Assembly: GCA_023386885.1 (NCBI GenBank)
Contig: JAEWIX010000084.1
Coordinates: 8,377 to 72,376, forward strand
Reading direction: 5' to 3'
Origin: Pseudomonadota bacterium
GTDB taxonomy: Bacteria > Pseudomonadota > Alphaproteobacteria > Rhizobiales > Xanthobacteraceae
DNA: 64,000 nt
How positions within the stretch are numbered: the first letter of the stretch is position 1; every line of letters starts with the position of its first letter. The notes below the pieces were generated by a model that did not search any database, was not told where the DNA came from, and was given only the letters and a program-made list of their open reading frames with translations. Below, piece by piece: positions 25,814-35,073 of the stretch. The translations under genes and the position numbers were made by a program.

Positions 25814-27151
25814 TCAGGCGCGGATCGCGAAGGAGGATATCGCATCGGCAATCTCGCCCTGCGGCAACCGATCGGCAAAATCCTCGATCTTGGAGAAGGC
25901 CGCCGGCGGCACCGCCTGCTCGCCGCCGATCCGGCGCAGCATCTGCGACACCGTCGCGCGATCGTAGGCATAGTCCGCAGGCGTCATCCGCTGTTCGTGC
26001 ACCCTGATACCGTTCGCGGTATCCGCCTCGATCACCGCGCAGAGTTGCGGCACCGCCGGATCGCCGATCAACGTAGTGCGGTGGACCAGCGAGGCCACCG
26101 CATCATCGTCATAGGTGGTCATCCGCTTCATGTCTGGCACGCCATGGATCAGCGTCGTGGCGATGCAGAACGGGATGCTCATCAGCGTTCCGGAGATCGA
26201 GTTGAACGGACCCATCGCGTCCATGCCGGCATAACCGGTCTCATAAGGATTCATCCGCACGCGCACCGCACGGGGCGTTTCACCTTTCAGCACCTCGCGC
26301 AGTTTCAGTGCGCCGGTCACCGGCGTCTGGTTGAACGCGCAGACCGGGTAAGGCTTGTAGGTGACGCGCAGGGTCGCCCAATCGCGGCCCAGCGAGCCCG
26401 CAAGATCAGCCGGCACATCGACGCCGGCGAATGCCTTGACGAAGCCGACCTTGCCTTCAATTGCCTGCGGTGCCGAGACCGAACCGGCGCGCGCCAAGAC
26501 TGCGGCGGTCAAGCCGTTGCGCCCCGCAATGCCGGGCTGATAGCGCCACTCATCGGTGCCATCGGCGAAGGATTGCAGCACACCGCCGGAGAACGACACG
26601 GCATTGGCGAGCGCGGCGGCGGTTGTCGTTGCGTCCAGTCCCATCAGGCGCGTCGCGGCAGCAGCCGCGGCGATGGAGCCGTAGGTGGCGGTGGAGCGGA
26701 AACCACCTGGCGTGGTCCTGCCGGCGAACGCCTGCTCCAGCAGGCCACCGGCTTCATAACCCGCGACCAACGCGGGGATCAGGCGGTCCAGCGGATGCTG
26801 CTGCACCTCGATCATCGCGGTGAGCATCGGCACCAGGATGGTGCCGAAATGCGCCGCGCCGCAGGTGTCTTCCTGCGCGCGACCATGAAACAGCGCGGAG
26901 TTGGCGAGACAAGCGCCCGCGATGGTGGTGCGGCGACCGTCACCGAACAACGTCGCACCATTGGCGACTTCGCCTTCGGTCACCAGCACTGTTTCACGTG
27001 CGACTTTGACATACGGCGTATCGAGGCCGTTCAACCCCATGCCGAACGCATTCAGCACGCACGTGCGCGCCTTCTCCACCACATGCGGCGGCAACGTCTC
27101 GAGCGTGAGTGCCGAGGTGAATTCGGCGATATCGTGGGTGAGCGTGGTCAT
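25814..27151 (-). CDS. MmgE/PrpD family protein
   Basis: A 445-residue member of the 2-methylcitrate dehydratase/cis-aconitate decarboxylase fold. Seen: LNAFGMGLNGLDTPY near the N-terminus, ALFHGRAQEDT near residue 90, the conserved TATYGSIAAAAAATRLMGLD helix near 155 and the YKPYPVCAFNQTP loop near 270. Members hydrate, dehydrate or isomerise di- and tricarboxylates; the true substrate cannot be inferred. It lies 30 bases after the LivF stop and so is probably the last gene of the transporter operon, 143 bases before the kinase. Confidence 0.9.
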   Translation of the reverse strand: MTTLTHDIAEFTSALTLETLPPHVVEKARTCVLNAFGMGLNGLDTPYVKVARETVLVTEGEVANGATLFGDGRRTTIAGACLANSALFHGRAQEDTCGAAHFGTILVPMLTAMIEVQQHPLDRLIPALVAGYEAGGLLEQAFAGRTTPGGFRSTATYGSIAAAAAATRLMGLDATTTAAALANAVSFSGGVLQSFADGTDEWRYQPGIAGRNGLTAAVLARAGSVSAPQAIEGKVGFVKAFAGVDVPADLAGSLGRDWATLRVTYKPYPVCAFNQTPVTGALKLREVLKGETPRAVRVRMNPYETGYAGMDAMGPFNSISGTLMSIPFCIATTLIHGVPDMKRMTTYDDDAVASLVHRTTLIGDPAVPQLCAVIEADTANGIRVHEQRMTPADYAYDRATVSQMLRRIGGEQAVPPAAFSKIEDFADRLPQGEIADAISSFAIRA

Positions 27152-27181
27152 GGCAGCCTCCTTGGCGAGAGGACGTAATGA

Positions 27182-27898
27182 TTACAACGCGAGGTAGCGC
27201 TGGCGAATCTGCTCGTTGGCTTTCAGGTCGTCGATGGATGCGCTGTAGACGATCTGGCCCTTGTCGATCACCGTCGCCTGGCTGGCGATGCCGAGACAGA
27301 AATGCATGTTCTGCTCAGCGATCAGCACCGTCGCGCCGGTATCGCGCAATTGCCGCAACAATTCGCCGATGCGCTGCACGATGATCGGCGCGAGCCCTTC
27401 GCTCGGCTCGTCCAGCAGCAGCAGCACCGGATTGCCCATCAGCGTGCGCGCGATTGCCAGCATCTGCTGTTCGCCGCCGGAGAGCCGCCCGGCAACGCGA
27501 TGGCGCAGTGGCTCCAGCAGCGGAAACACCTGATAGATGCGCTCGATCGACCAGTCGTCCTGGCCGTCCGGGCCCTTCTTGTGACCGATGACGAGATTGT
27601 CCTCGACGCTGTGATCCGGGAAAATCTGGCGGTCTTCCGGCACGAAGCCGAGACCGGCGCGTGCGATGTGATGCGGCTTCAGGCCCGACACCGTGCGCCC
27701 GCGCAAGGTCACGCGGCCGCGGCGCGGCGGCGCAAGGCCGGCGATGGCCTTCATCGTCGTCGACTTGCCGGCGCCGTTGCGGCCGAGCAACGCCATGGTT
27801 TCGCCCGGCTGCACCGACAGACCGACGCCGAACAGTATCTGGCTGGTGCCGTAATAGACGTCGAGCCCTTCGACCTCGATGACAGCTTGCGTGCTCAT
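27182..27898 (-). CDS. ABC transporter ATP-binding protein LivF-like
   Basis: ATPase of the branched-chain amino acid (HAAT) importer family, 238 residues. Walker A GRNGAGKSTTMKA near residue 40, signature LSGGEQQML near 140, Walker B LLLLDEPSEGLAP near 160 and the switch His in TVLIAEQNMHF. The start overlaps the LivG stop by 4 bases (ATGA). With LivG, LivH, LivM and the binding protein it forms a full importer, probably for the acid degraded by this locus. Confidence 0.95.
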   Translation of the reverse strand: MSTQAVIEVEGLDVYYGTSQILFGVGLSVQPGETMALLGRNGAGKSTTMKAIAGLAPPRRGRVTLRGRTVSGLKPHHIARAGLGFVPEDRQIFPDHSVEDNLVIGHKKGPDGQDDWSIERIYQVFPLLEPLRHRVAGRLSGGEQQMLAIARTLMGNPVLLLLDEPSEGLAPIIVQRIGELLRQLRDTGATVLIAEQNMHFCLGIASQATVIDKGQIVYSASIDDLKANEQIRQRYLAL

Positions 27899-28650
27899 AG
27901 CGCACCCGCATGTTCGTCGGTGCCGAGATAGGCTTCGATCACCGCGGGATTTTTTCGGATTTCATCCGGCGTGCCAGTTGCGAGAATGCGGCCGTAGCAC
28001 AGCACGACGATGGATGGCGCGATCTTGAAGACGATATCCATGTCGTGCTCGATGAAGACCACCGTGATCTTCTCGCGCACCCACAATTCGTGGACCTTCT
28101 CGATCATGCGCCAGCGTTCTTCGGTACCCATGCCGGCGGTTGGCTCGTCGAGCAGCAGCACCTTGGGCTCCAGCACCAGCGCCAGTGCGATGTCGAGCAG
28201 TTTCTGGTCGCCGTGTGACAATGCGGAGGCGACGCGGTCGCGCTTGTTGGCGAGCCCGAGCAGTTCGATGACGTAGTCGGCGCGCTCGCGCGTCTCCGCC
28301 AGCGGAAACCGCCGATGCAGTACGCTGGCGCGGCGCTGATCGGCGCCCACCGCTGCCAGCATGGTCTCGCTCACCGTGAGCGACGGGAAGATACTTGCGA
28401 CTTGAAACGCTCGGCCGATACCGTGACGAACGATATCCGGCGGCGAGCGCCCGGCCATATCGGTGCCGTCGAGCAGGATGCGGCCAGTGTCAGGCCTCAA
28501 CGCGCCGGTGATCAGATTGAAGAATGTGCTCTTGCCGGCGCCGTTGGGGCCGATCACGGCCGTCAGCGAACCGGTGGCGAAATCCAGCGTGACGTCGTCG
28601 GTCGCTTTCACGCCGCCGAACGATTTCGAGATGTGCTGAACTTCCAGCAT
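27895..28650 (-). CDS. ABC transporter ATP-binding protein LivG-like
   Basis: Second ATPase of the importer, 251 residues from ATG 28650, three bases beyond the SDR stop. The longer frame to 28716 would overlap the SDR. Walker A GPNGAGKSTFFNL near residue 38, signature LSHGDQKLLDIA near 150 (the LSHGD variant is usual for LivG), Walker B VLLLDEPTAGMG near 170, and the VVFIEHDMD switch. The short C-terminal tail with GTPDEIRKNP and the AYLG ending are typical of LivG. Confidence 0.95.
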   Translation of the reverse strand: MLEVQHISKSFGGVKATDDVTLDFATGSLTAVIGPNGAGKSTFFNLITGALRPDTGRILLDGTDMAGRSPPDIVRHGIGRAFQVASIFPSLTVSETMLAAVGADQRRASVLHRRFPLAETRERADYVIELLGLANKRDRVASALSHGDQKLLDIALALVLEPKVLLLDEPTAGMGTEERWRMIEKVHELWVREKITVVFIEHDMDIVFKIAPSIVVLCYGRILATGTPDEIRKNPAVIEAYLGTDEHAGAL

Positions 28651-28652
28651 TG

Positions 28653-29453
28653 TTAAGCACTCGCCTCCCGTGATCCGCCGTAGGTGTTCCAGGGCGTCGC
28701 GGCGAGCCAGCCGCAATCGACCGGCACGTTCACGCCGGTCATTGCAGAGGCTGCGTCCGACGCGAGGAACGCGACGACGCTGGCGATTTCTTCCGGCGTC
28801 ACCAGCCGCTTCAGCGCAGCATTGTTCGAGAGGTTCGACACGTCGCGCTCACCGCGATCGATCGCGCCCTGCAACGCCGGCGTCAACGTGTAGCCGGGCG
28901 ACACCGCGTTGACGCGCACGCCCGCCGGTCCCCACTCCGCCGCAAGACACGCCGTCATCGAGATCACCGCCGCCTTCGCCGGCGCATAGGCGTGCAATGG
29001 CATCGACCGCATGCCGGCGATGGAGGCGATGTTGACGATGCTGCCGCGACCGCGCACGATCATGGCACGGGCGAACGCGGTGCAAGCGACATACGTTCCG
29101 CGCTGATCGACGCGGACGATGTCGTCCCAGCGTTCCATCGGCAGCTCGTGCGGCCGCACCGGCGTCTGGATGATGCCTGCGCTGTTGACCAGCACGCCGA
29201 CCGGCCCGCATTCACGCTCGATGGTTTCGGCGCAAGCTTCAACCGCGCGTTCGTCGCCGACATCGAGCGCATAGGCGCGGCCGCCGATCTCGTTCGCGAT
29301 CGCCTCTGCCTTGGCAATATCGCGATCCACCACCGCCACCAGCCCGCCGCCATCCTGCGCGAATTTGCGCGCGCACGCCGCGCCGATGCCGCTGGCGCCG
29401 CCGGTGACGACGCGGACATGGCCGGCTGCTATCGGGTTTGCCGCCGCGCTCAT
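28653..29453 (-). CDS. SDR family oxidoreductase within the transporter operon
   Basis: Short-chain dehydrogenase, 266 residues from ATG 29453, which overlaps the LivM stop as TGATG. Motifs: TGGASGIGAA near residue 20, the LDVGD acid loop, NSAG near 90, catalytic Ser in IVNIASIAG near 145 and YAPAK near 160. The C-terminal end WNTYGG is like that of the SDR at 35070 (WDSYWG), suggesting related enzymes. A role in oxidising or reducing the 4-oxo/4-hydroxy group, like LvaD in levulinate use, would fit the neighbours but is inference. Confidence 0.92.
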   Translation of the reverse strand: MSAAANPIAAGHVRVVTGGASGIGAACARKFAQDGGGLVAVVDRDIAKAEAIANEIGGRAYALDVGDERAVEACAETIERECGPVGVLVNSAGIIQTPVRPHELPMERWDDIVRVDQRGTYVACTAFARAMIVRGRGSIVNIASIAGMRSMPLHAYAPAKAAVISMTACLAAEWGPAGVRVNAVSPGYTLTPALQGAIDRGERDVSNLSNNAALKRLVTPEEIASVVAFLASDAASAMTGVNVPVDCGWLAATPWNTYGGSREASA

Positions 29454-30475
29454 CAGGACTGCTCCTTCGAGGCGTCGCGCCACGACCGATACCAGTCGAC
29501 GGCGAAATCCATCAGACCCTTGCGCAGGCCCAGCGCGAAGAACAGGATGACCACGCCGAGCACGATGCCGTAGTGCTCAGTCAGTCGGGTCGCGGTGTCG
29601 TTGAGGATCAACAACAGCACGGTGCCGACCATCGGGCCGAGGAAAGTGGTAACACCGCCCAGCATGTTGATGAAGATGCCTTCGCCGGAAATGGTCCAGT
29701 AGGCGAACTCCGGATAGGCACCGGAGACGAACAGGCTCATGATCATGCCGCCGACGCTGGCGAACAGCGCGGCCAGCACGAACACGGTGAGCTTGGCGCG
29801 CCAGACATTGATGCCGATGAAGCTGGCGCGGGTGGCGTTGTCGCGGATCATCCGCAGCGTATAGCCGAACGGCGATTGCGCGATCTGGCGCATCAGCAGC
29901 AAGCCGATCACCAGCAGCGCACAACTGAAGATGTAAAGCTGCACGTGATTGGTGAGATCGATGCCCCAGAATACCGGGCGCTTGATGCCGCCACGCAAGC
30001 CCTGATCGCCGCCGGTGAGCGACTGCCACGACAGGATGACGCTGTGAATCAGCATCTGGAACGCCAGCGTGACGAAGGCAAAGTAGATTTCCTTCAGCCG
30101 CACGCAGATGGCACCGATCACCACCGCCGCGACAGCCGTGATCGCCAAGGTGCAGACCATCGCTACCGGGATCGATACGTTGGCGCGCTGCATCAACAGG
30201 CCGAAACCATAAGCGCCGAGGCCAAAGAACATGCCGTGGCCGAACGAGATCAGGCCGGTGTAGCCGACCAGCAGGTTCAGCGAGGTGGCGAACAGGCCGA
30301 AGGCGGAGCAGCGGATGACGAAATCCAGCAGCGCCTTGCTATCGAACAGGAACGGCAGCGCCGTCAGAATGGCGAACGCAATGACGGCAGCCGCCACATC
30401 GATAGTGGCAGCACGCCGCGGCCTTGCGGCAAACGGCGCGGCTCCCGCACGGGTCTCGACATTCAACTCGCTCAT
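29453..30475 (-). CDS. Branched-chain amino acid ABC transporter permease LivM-like
   Basis: Integral membrane permease, 340 residues. Eight or more hydrophobic segments are visible, with the hallmark GYTGLISFGHGMFFGLGAYGFG near residue 70 and the cytoplasmic coupling loop around GYTLRMIRDNATRASFIGIN near 195. The N-terminal 35 residues are hydrophilic. Its start overlaps the LivH stop by 4 bases. Confidence 0.95.
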   Translation of the reverse strand: MSELNVETRAGAAPFAARPRRAATIDVAAAVIAFAILTALPFLFDSKALLDFVIRCSAFGLFATSLNLLVGYTGLISFGHGMFFGLGAYGFGLLMQRANVSIPVAMVCTLAITAVAAVVIGAICVRLKEIYFAFVTLAFQMLIHSVILSWQSLTGGDQGLRGGIKRPVFWGIDLTNHVQLYIFSCALLVIGLLLMRQIAQSPFGYTLRMIRDNATRASFIGINVWRAKLTVFVLAALFASVGGMIMSLFVSGAYPEFAYWTISGEGIFINMLGGVTTFLGPMVGTVLLLILNDTATRLTEHYGIVLGVVILFFALGLRKGLMDFAVDWYRSWRDASKEQS

Positions 30476-31374
30476 GCCACGTCCTTGCCGAACAAGCCGG
30501 TCGGACGTGCGACCAGAACAATGACCATGAACAGATACATCAAACCGTCAGTGAACAGCGGGAAGCCCAGCGATCCGAACGAGCGGATCAGGCCGATCAA
30601 CAGCGCACCGATCAGTGCGCCGAGGATCGAGCCCATGCCCCCGATTACCGTAACGATGAAGGATTCGATCAGCACCGAAAACCCCATGCCCGGCGTCATT
30701 GAGCGCACCGGCGCGGCCAGCGCACCGGCAAGCCCGGCGAGCGCGCAGCCCAGCGCGAACACGCTGCCATAGATCATCGCGGTGTTGATGCCGAGCGCCG
30801 ACACCATGCCGGGATTATGCGCGGCGGCACGAATGACCTTGCCGAGCTTTGAGCGCGCCAGTCCGATGCCGAGCAGCGCCGCCACTACCAGCGCCACGCT
30901 GATGAGCAGGATATAGAACGGCGGCACGACGCCGCCGGCAATGAACCACGGCGGCACCTGGAACGCCTCCGGCATCCCCATCGACTTGAATTCGGCGCCC
31001 CAGATCAGTTTCACGCTGTCGTCGAAGATCAGCACGAAGGCGTAGCAGACCAAAAGCTGCATCAGCACGTCGCGGCCGTAGACCCGGCTGATGAAGACGC
31101 GTTCGAAGATCAAGCCGATCAACGCGGCGCCGAGCGCGCCGAACAGCAACGCCACAATGAAGCTGCCGGTCAGTTGATAGCCGGTCAGCGCGAAGTAGGC
31201 GCCGAACATATAGAACGCGCCGTGGCTGAAGTTGACGATCTTGAGCACGCCGAAAATCAGCGTCAACCCAACGGCGACGAGAAACAGCAGCATACCGATG
31301 ATGAGGCCACTGGTGGTCTGCGTCACCACACAGGCCGAACTGCCGAGACAGCCGATAAGCGCGTCGATATCCAC
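30472..31374 (-). CDS. Branched-chain amino acid ABC transporter permease LivH-like
   Basis: Integral membrane permease, 300 residues from GTG 31374. An ATG-started frame reaches 31467 but would encode the strong hairpin 31432-31462 and an atypical polar leader; GTG 31374 begins shortly before the first membrane segment as usual. Seen: LTLIFGVLKIVNFSHGAFYMFGAY near residue 40 (family signature), GKVIRAAAHNPGMVSALGIN coupling loop near 190 and ESFIVTVIGGMGSILGALIGALLIG near 240. Confidence 0.92.
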   Translation of the reverse strand: MDIDALIGCLGSSACVVTQTTSGLIIGMLLFLVAVGLTLIFGVLKIVNFSHGAFYMFGAYFALTGYQLTGSFIVALLFGALGAALIGLIFERVFISRVYGRDVLMQLLVCYAFVLIFDDSVKLIWGAEFKSMGMPEAFQVPPWFIAGGVVPPFYILLISVALVVAALLGIGLARSKLGKVIRAAAHNPGMVSALGINTAMIYGSVFALGCALAGLAGALAAPVRSMTPGMGFSVLIESFIVTVIGGMGSILGALIGALLIGLIRSFGSLGFPLFTDGLMYLFMVIVLVARPTGLFGKDVA

Positions 31375-31431
31375 GGAGCATCCGTTCAGACTTGCCGGAC
31401 CATGCCGGCTTGTGAACCTTAACGAGAACGA

Positions 31432-31462
31432 CGGAAGGAGGCCGCCGCGCGGCCTCCTTCCG
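31432..31462. repeat. Hairpin between binding-protein gene and LivH gene
   Basis: CGGAAGGAGGCCGC (31432-31445), loop CGC, and its exact complement (31449-31462): 14 perfect pairs. It follows the binding-protein stop by 17 bases. Such hairpins often stabilise the binding-protein mRNA so that it is made in excess over the membrane parts. Confidence 0.8.
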
Positions 31463-31479
31463 CTCACATCGATATTCGA

Positions 31480-32739
31480 TCAGGTGTAACCCTTGCTCTT
31501 CTTCCATTCGGCTTCAAGCGCGAAGATCTGCTTCCAGTCGCCGCTCTTGACGTCGGGCACGTAGGGTTCGGTCGGGATCGTCGTGCCCCAGCCAATAGCG
31601 TAGCCGACCAGCGTGCGATCCTCGCCGCGCATCGTCACGGTGCCGTCCGCGCCGAACGGGCACTTGATGGTGAGGCCGGTGAGAACTTCCGCGAGCTTCT
31701 TGCCGTCGGTGGAGTTGGCTTTCTTCGCCGCCTCATTGAGGAACATCACCGCGGTCGCGTTCTGCCACGACCAGTTGGTGGGATATTCCTTGTACTTCGC
31801 CTTGTAGGCATCGCCCCACGCGGCGTTCTCTGCCGTCGCCGGATAGGTCTTGATGTAGCGGTTGCCGGAGTGGATGCCCTTCGGCAGGTTCTTCACCACG
31901 GTCAGCGCGGTGTAGTCCGCCATGTTGACGGCGAACACCTCCATCTGCGTGAACATCGCGTAGATGTTGGCCTGGTCGATGTACGACGTCAGATCGCCGC
32001 CCCACAGCGCCGAGTAGAGCGCTTGCGGCTTCGCCTGCAAAATCTTCGTCACCGTCTCGGTGTAGTCCGGCTGGAACAGCTTCGGCCAGTTCTCGCTGAT
32101 GATCTCGACGTCGGGCGCGAAGTGCTTGAGGTAGGTGACGAACTCCGCCGTGGTGTCGCGGCCGTAGGCGTAATCCGGCGAGCAGGTCGCCCACTTCTTC
32201 AGACCCTTGGCCTTGGCGATTCCCGCCGCATAGTTGCCGCCGGCGATGGAGTCGTGAATGCCCTGACGCACGCAGCGGAAGGCGTTCGGAATGTGCTGCT
32301 TCGGATCGGCAGTCAGCGACGAGGCTTCCGAACAGGTGTGGATGCACAGCACACCGATGTCGCGTGCGACTTCGTGCACCGCGAACGATCCGGACGACGC
32401 TTCGCCGTCGAGAATGATTTCGCAGCCGTCAGTGTTGACGAGTTCACGCGCGATGCGCGCGGCTTCCTGCGGCTGGCCCTTGGAATCGCGGACCACCATT
32501 TCGATCTGACGTCCGGCAAGGCCGCCGGCAGCATTGACCTTGTCGACCTCAAGCATCACGGCATTGCGCGACGAGGTGCCGAGCTGCGCGACGCGCCCGG
32601 ACAGGATGGTCGGCATACCGATCTTGATGGTCTTGGCCTGCGCGCGTGCCACCCATGGCGAGGCCACGGTGAAAGCACCGGCACCCATCAACGCAAGCGT
32701 CGCTCGCCGGTTGATGCCCGGCTTTCCAGTCTTTGTCAT
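31480..32739 (-). CDS. ABC transporter substrate-binding protein (Liv/HAAT type)
   Basis: Periplasmic type I binding protein, 419 residues. The N-terminus MTKTGKPGINRRATLALMGAGAF with ARAQA has a twin-arginine-like NRRATL motif and a signal cleavage site near residue 34. The mature part begins IKIGMPTILSGRVAQLGTSSRNA, typical for this class, and contains SPDYAYGRDTTAEF near residue 190. It is the first gene of the importer operon and is divergent from the CoA ligase at 32916. Ligand probably an organic or aromatic acid rather than an amino acid. Confidence 0.92.
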   Translation of the reverse strand: MTKTGKPGINRRATLALMGAGAFTVASPWVARAQAKTIKIGMPTILSGRVAQLGTSSRNAVMLEVDKVNAAGGLAGRQIEMVVRDSKGQPQEAARIARELVNTDGCEIILDGEASSGSFAVHEVARDIGVLCIHTCSEASSLTADPKQHIPNAFRCVRQGIHDSIAGGNYAAGIAKAKGLKKWATCSPDYAYGRDTTAEFVTYLKHFAPDVEIISENWPKLFQPDYTETVTKILQAKPQALYSALWGGDLTSYIDQANIYAMFTQMEVFAVNMADYTALTVVKNLPKGIHSGNRYIKTYPATAENAAWGDAYKAKYKEYPTNWSWQNATAVMFLNEAAKKANSTDGKKLAEVLTGLTIKCPFGADGTVTMRGEDRTLVGYAIGWGTTIPTEPYVPDVKSGDWKQIFALEAEWKKSKGYT

Positions 32740-32915
32740 CCTGCCCTCCTCAACGGGGTACGCGTCCTCGATCGGAGATCATGCCGTCTCCGTGTTGTGA
32801 AGATTTCAGACGCGGCGGGGTGACGTCAAGCGAAAAATGAATTACGAGTCAGCATTCAGACTTGAACATTCCGTGCTTCGACAACGAGCGACAACTCTGC
32901 GTTTCGACGGTCAAA

Positions 32916-34418
32916 ATGATCAATTTATCAAGCTTCATCGCCTATCACGCGCGCCGCACGCCAGAGCGATGTGCGCTGAAATATCGCGGCCAGGGCATCT
33001 CCTATTCCGCCTTCGACACACGCATCCGCAAGACCGGCGGCTGGCTCGTCTCGCGCGGCGTCAAGCCAGGCGACGTCGTGGCGGTGCTGATGAAGAACAG
33101 CGCGGCATTTCTCGATATCGCATTCGCGACCAGCCATATCGGCGCGGTCTTCCTGCCGATCAACTTCCGTCTCTCCGCGCATGAAGTCGCCTACATCGTC
33201 GAGAATTCCGGCGCGCGGATTCTCATCACCGATGACGAACTCGCCGCCAATGCCGCCGGCCCCGCGCCGGTGGTGCTGATCGACGAGGCGACGCAAAACG
33301 ACGCCACGCGGCTTGCGCCGGATGCCGCCCCTGCGCCGCTGCATCATGTGCAGCCGTGCGACCTGATGCGGCTGATGTACACGTCGGGCACGACCGATCG
33401 CCCCAAGGGCGTGATGCTGACTTACGACAACATCTACTGGAAATCCGCCGATCAGACGATTGCATTGGGATTGAGCCGCGATACACGGCTGTTGGTGGTC
33501 GGACCGCTCTATCACGTCGGCGCGCTCGATCTGCCCGGCATCGCGGTGCTGTGGCACGGCGGCATGCTGTGCATCCATCGCAACTTCGACGCCGAGGAAA
33601 CGATCGCCGCCATTGCCGCCGAAAAACTCACCGGCGCGTGGTTCGCACCGGTGATGACATCCTCGATCCTCGCGCTCCCGCAGCGCGGCCGCTACGACGT
33701 CTCCAGCCTGCAATGGGCGATCGGCGGCGGCGAGAAGACGCCGGAATCGCGCATCCGCGCCTTCTCGGACTACTTTATCAATGGCCGCTACATCGACGCT
33801 TATGGGCTGACGGAAACCTGCGGCGGCGACACCTTCATGGAAGTGGGTTTCGAAATCGACAAGATCGGCTCCACCGGCCGCGCCATCGCCCATGTCGAAA
33901 TCGAAATTCGCGACGATGCCGGCAGACCCGTCGCCACCGGCGAGACGGGTGAAATCTGCCTGCGCGGACCGAAGATCACCAAGGGCTACTGGAAGGACCC
34001 GGACAAGACGGCAGCGGCATTTTTCGGCGACTGGTTCCGCAGCGGCGATGTCGGTTATCTCGACGCCGACGGCTTTCTGTATCTGACCGACCGCAAGAAG
34101 GACATCATCATCTCCGGCGGCGAAAATATCGCTTCCTCCGAAGTCGAGCGGGTAATCTACGAACTGCCGCAAGTCAGCGAAGTGGCTGTGGTCGGCGTGC
34201 CCGATGCGCGCTGGGGCGAACGCCCGGTGGCGGTAATCGCCCTCGCCAACGATGCGACGCTGGATCTCGCTGCGCTGACCGAGCATTGCCGCGCGCGGCT
34301 GGCCTCATTCAAAGTGCCGAAGCAGCTGATCCTGCGCGACAGCCTGCCGCGAAACCCATCGGGCAAGGTGCTCAAGCGCGTGCTACGCGCCGAACTGGAG
34401 GGAGCCGCGGATGGCTAG
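32916..34418 (+). CDS. Acyl-CoA synthetase (FadK/feruloyl-type AMP ligase)
   Basis: AMP-forming ligase, 500 residues from ATG 32916; the longer frame adds an unlikely leader. Motifs: MYTSGTTDRPKGVML near residue 155 (Asp replaces the usual Gly in GTTG), DAYGLTETCGGD near 295, WFRSGDVGYLDADGFLYLTDRKKDIIISGGENI region near 375-410 and the catalytic LPRNPSGKVLKRVLR. The stop overlaps the TetR start by 8 bases, so the two are coupled. It heads the cluster that contains the Baeyer-Villiger-type monooxygenase. Confidence 0.92.
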   Translation: MINLSSFIAYHARRTPERCALKYRGQGISYSAFDTRIRKTGGWLVSRGVKPGDVVAVLMKNSAAFLDIAFATSHIGAVFLPINFRLSAHEVAYIVENSGARILITDDELAANAAGPAPVVLIDEATQNDATRLAPDAAPAPLHHVQPCDLMRLMYTSGTTDRPKGVMLTYDNIYWKSADQTIALGLSRDTRLLVVGPLYHVGALDLPGIAVLWHGGMLCIHRNFDAEETIAAIAAEKLTGAWFAPVMTSSILALPQRGRYDVSSLQWAIGGGEKTPESRIRAFSDYFINGRYIDAYGLTETCGGDTFMEVGFEIDKIGSTGRAIAHVEIEIRDDAGRPVATGETGEICLRGPKITKGYWKDPDKTAAAFFGDWFRSGDVGYLDADGFLYLTDRKKDIIISGGENIASSEVERVIYELPQVSEVAVVGVPDARWGERPVAVIALANDATLDLAALTEHCRARLASFKVPKQLILRDSLPRNPSGKVLKRVLRAELEGAADG

Positions 34419-35073
34419 AAGCGCCACGCTGCCCGCGCGCAGCGGCCGCAAGGCCGAGAAGCTCAGCCGCGCCGAACGTAACGAAGAAACCCGGCGACGG
34501 CTGTTCGACGCCGCAACCAGGGTGGTCGGCAAATACGGCTACGCCGAAGCTTCCGTCGCGCGCATCACCGAACTCGCCGGCGTCGCGCAAGGCACGTTCT
34601 ACAATCACTTCGAGAACCGCCAGGAATTGCTGGATCAGTTGCTACCGACCATCGGCATCGACATGGTGCATTTCATCCGCGACCGTGCGGGGCCAGACAT
34701 GCCGGCAGACGAGCGCGAATTGGCGGGCTTTCGTGCGTTCTTCGAATTCGTGCATCGCGTGCCGGAATTCCAGCGTATTCTTAACGAGGCGGAATTCTTC
34801 GCGCCCAAAGGCTACCAGAAGCATCTCGACAACGTCGCCACCGCCTTTATCCGGATTTTCAAGCGCGCCCGCAGCGACGGCGACATCGTTGACTACAGCG
34901 ACGAGGAGTTCGAGGCGATCGTCCACATGTTCATGGGCGCGCGCGGTTATCTCAGCCGACGCTACGCCTCCGGCAGCGATACGGCGTCGGTGCCGGACGA
35001 CGTCATCACCGCCTATCAGAAGCTGATCACGCGCGGATTGTTCACGCCAGCGAACCGGATAAAAAAATCATGA
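34411..35073 (+). CDS. TetR family transcriptional regulator
   Basis: A 220-residue regulator. Residues about 25-75 form the helix-turn-helix: RRRLFDAATRVVGKYGYAEASVARITELAGVAQGTFYNHFENRQEL, with the canonical GTFYNHF recognition helix. The C-terminal ligand domain shows no clear subfamily. It overlaps the ligase by 8 bases and the SDR by 4, so it is embedded in the operon it most likely controls. Confidence 0.94.
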   Translation: MARSATLPARSGRKAEKLSRAERNEETRRRLFDAATRVVGKYGYAEASVARITELAGVAQGTFYNHFENRQELLDQLLPTIGIDMVHFIRDRAGPDMPADERELAGFRAFFEFVHRVPEFQRILNEAEFFAPKGYQKHLDNVATAFIRIFKRARSDGDIVDYSDEEFEAIVHMFMGARGYLSRRYASGSDTASVPDDVITAYQKLITRGLFTPANRIKKS

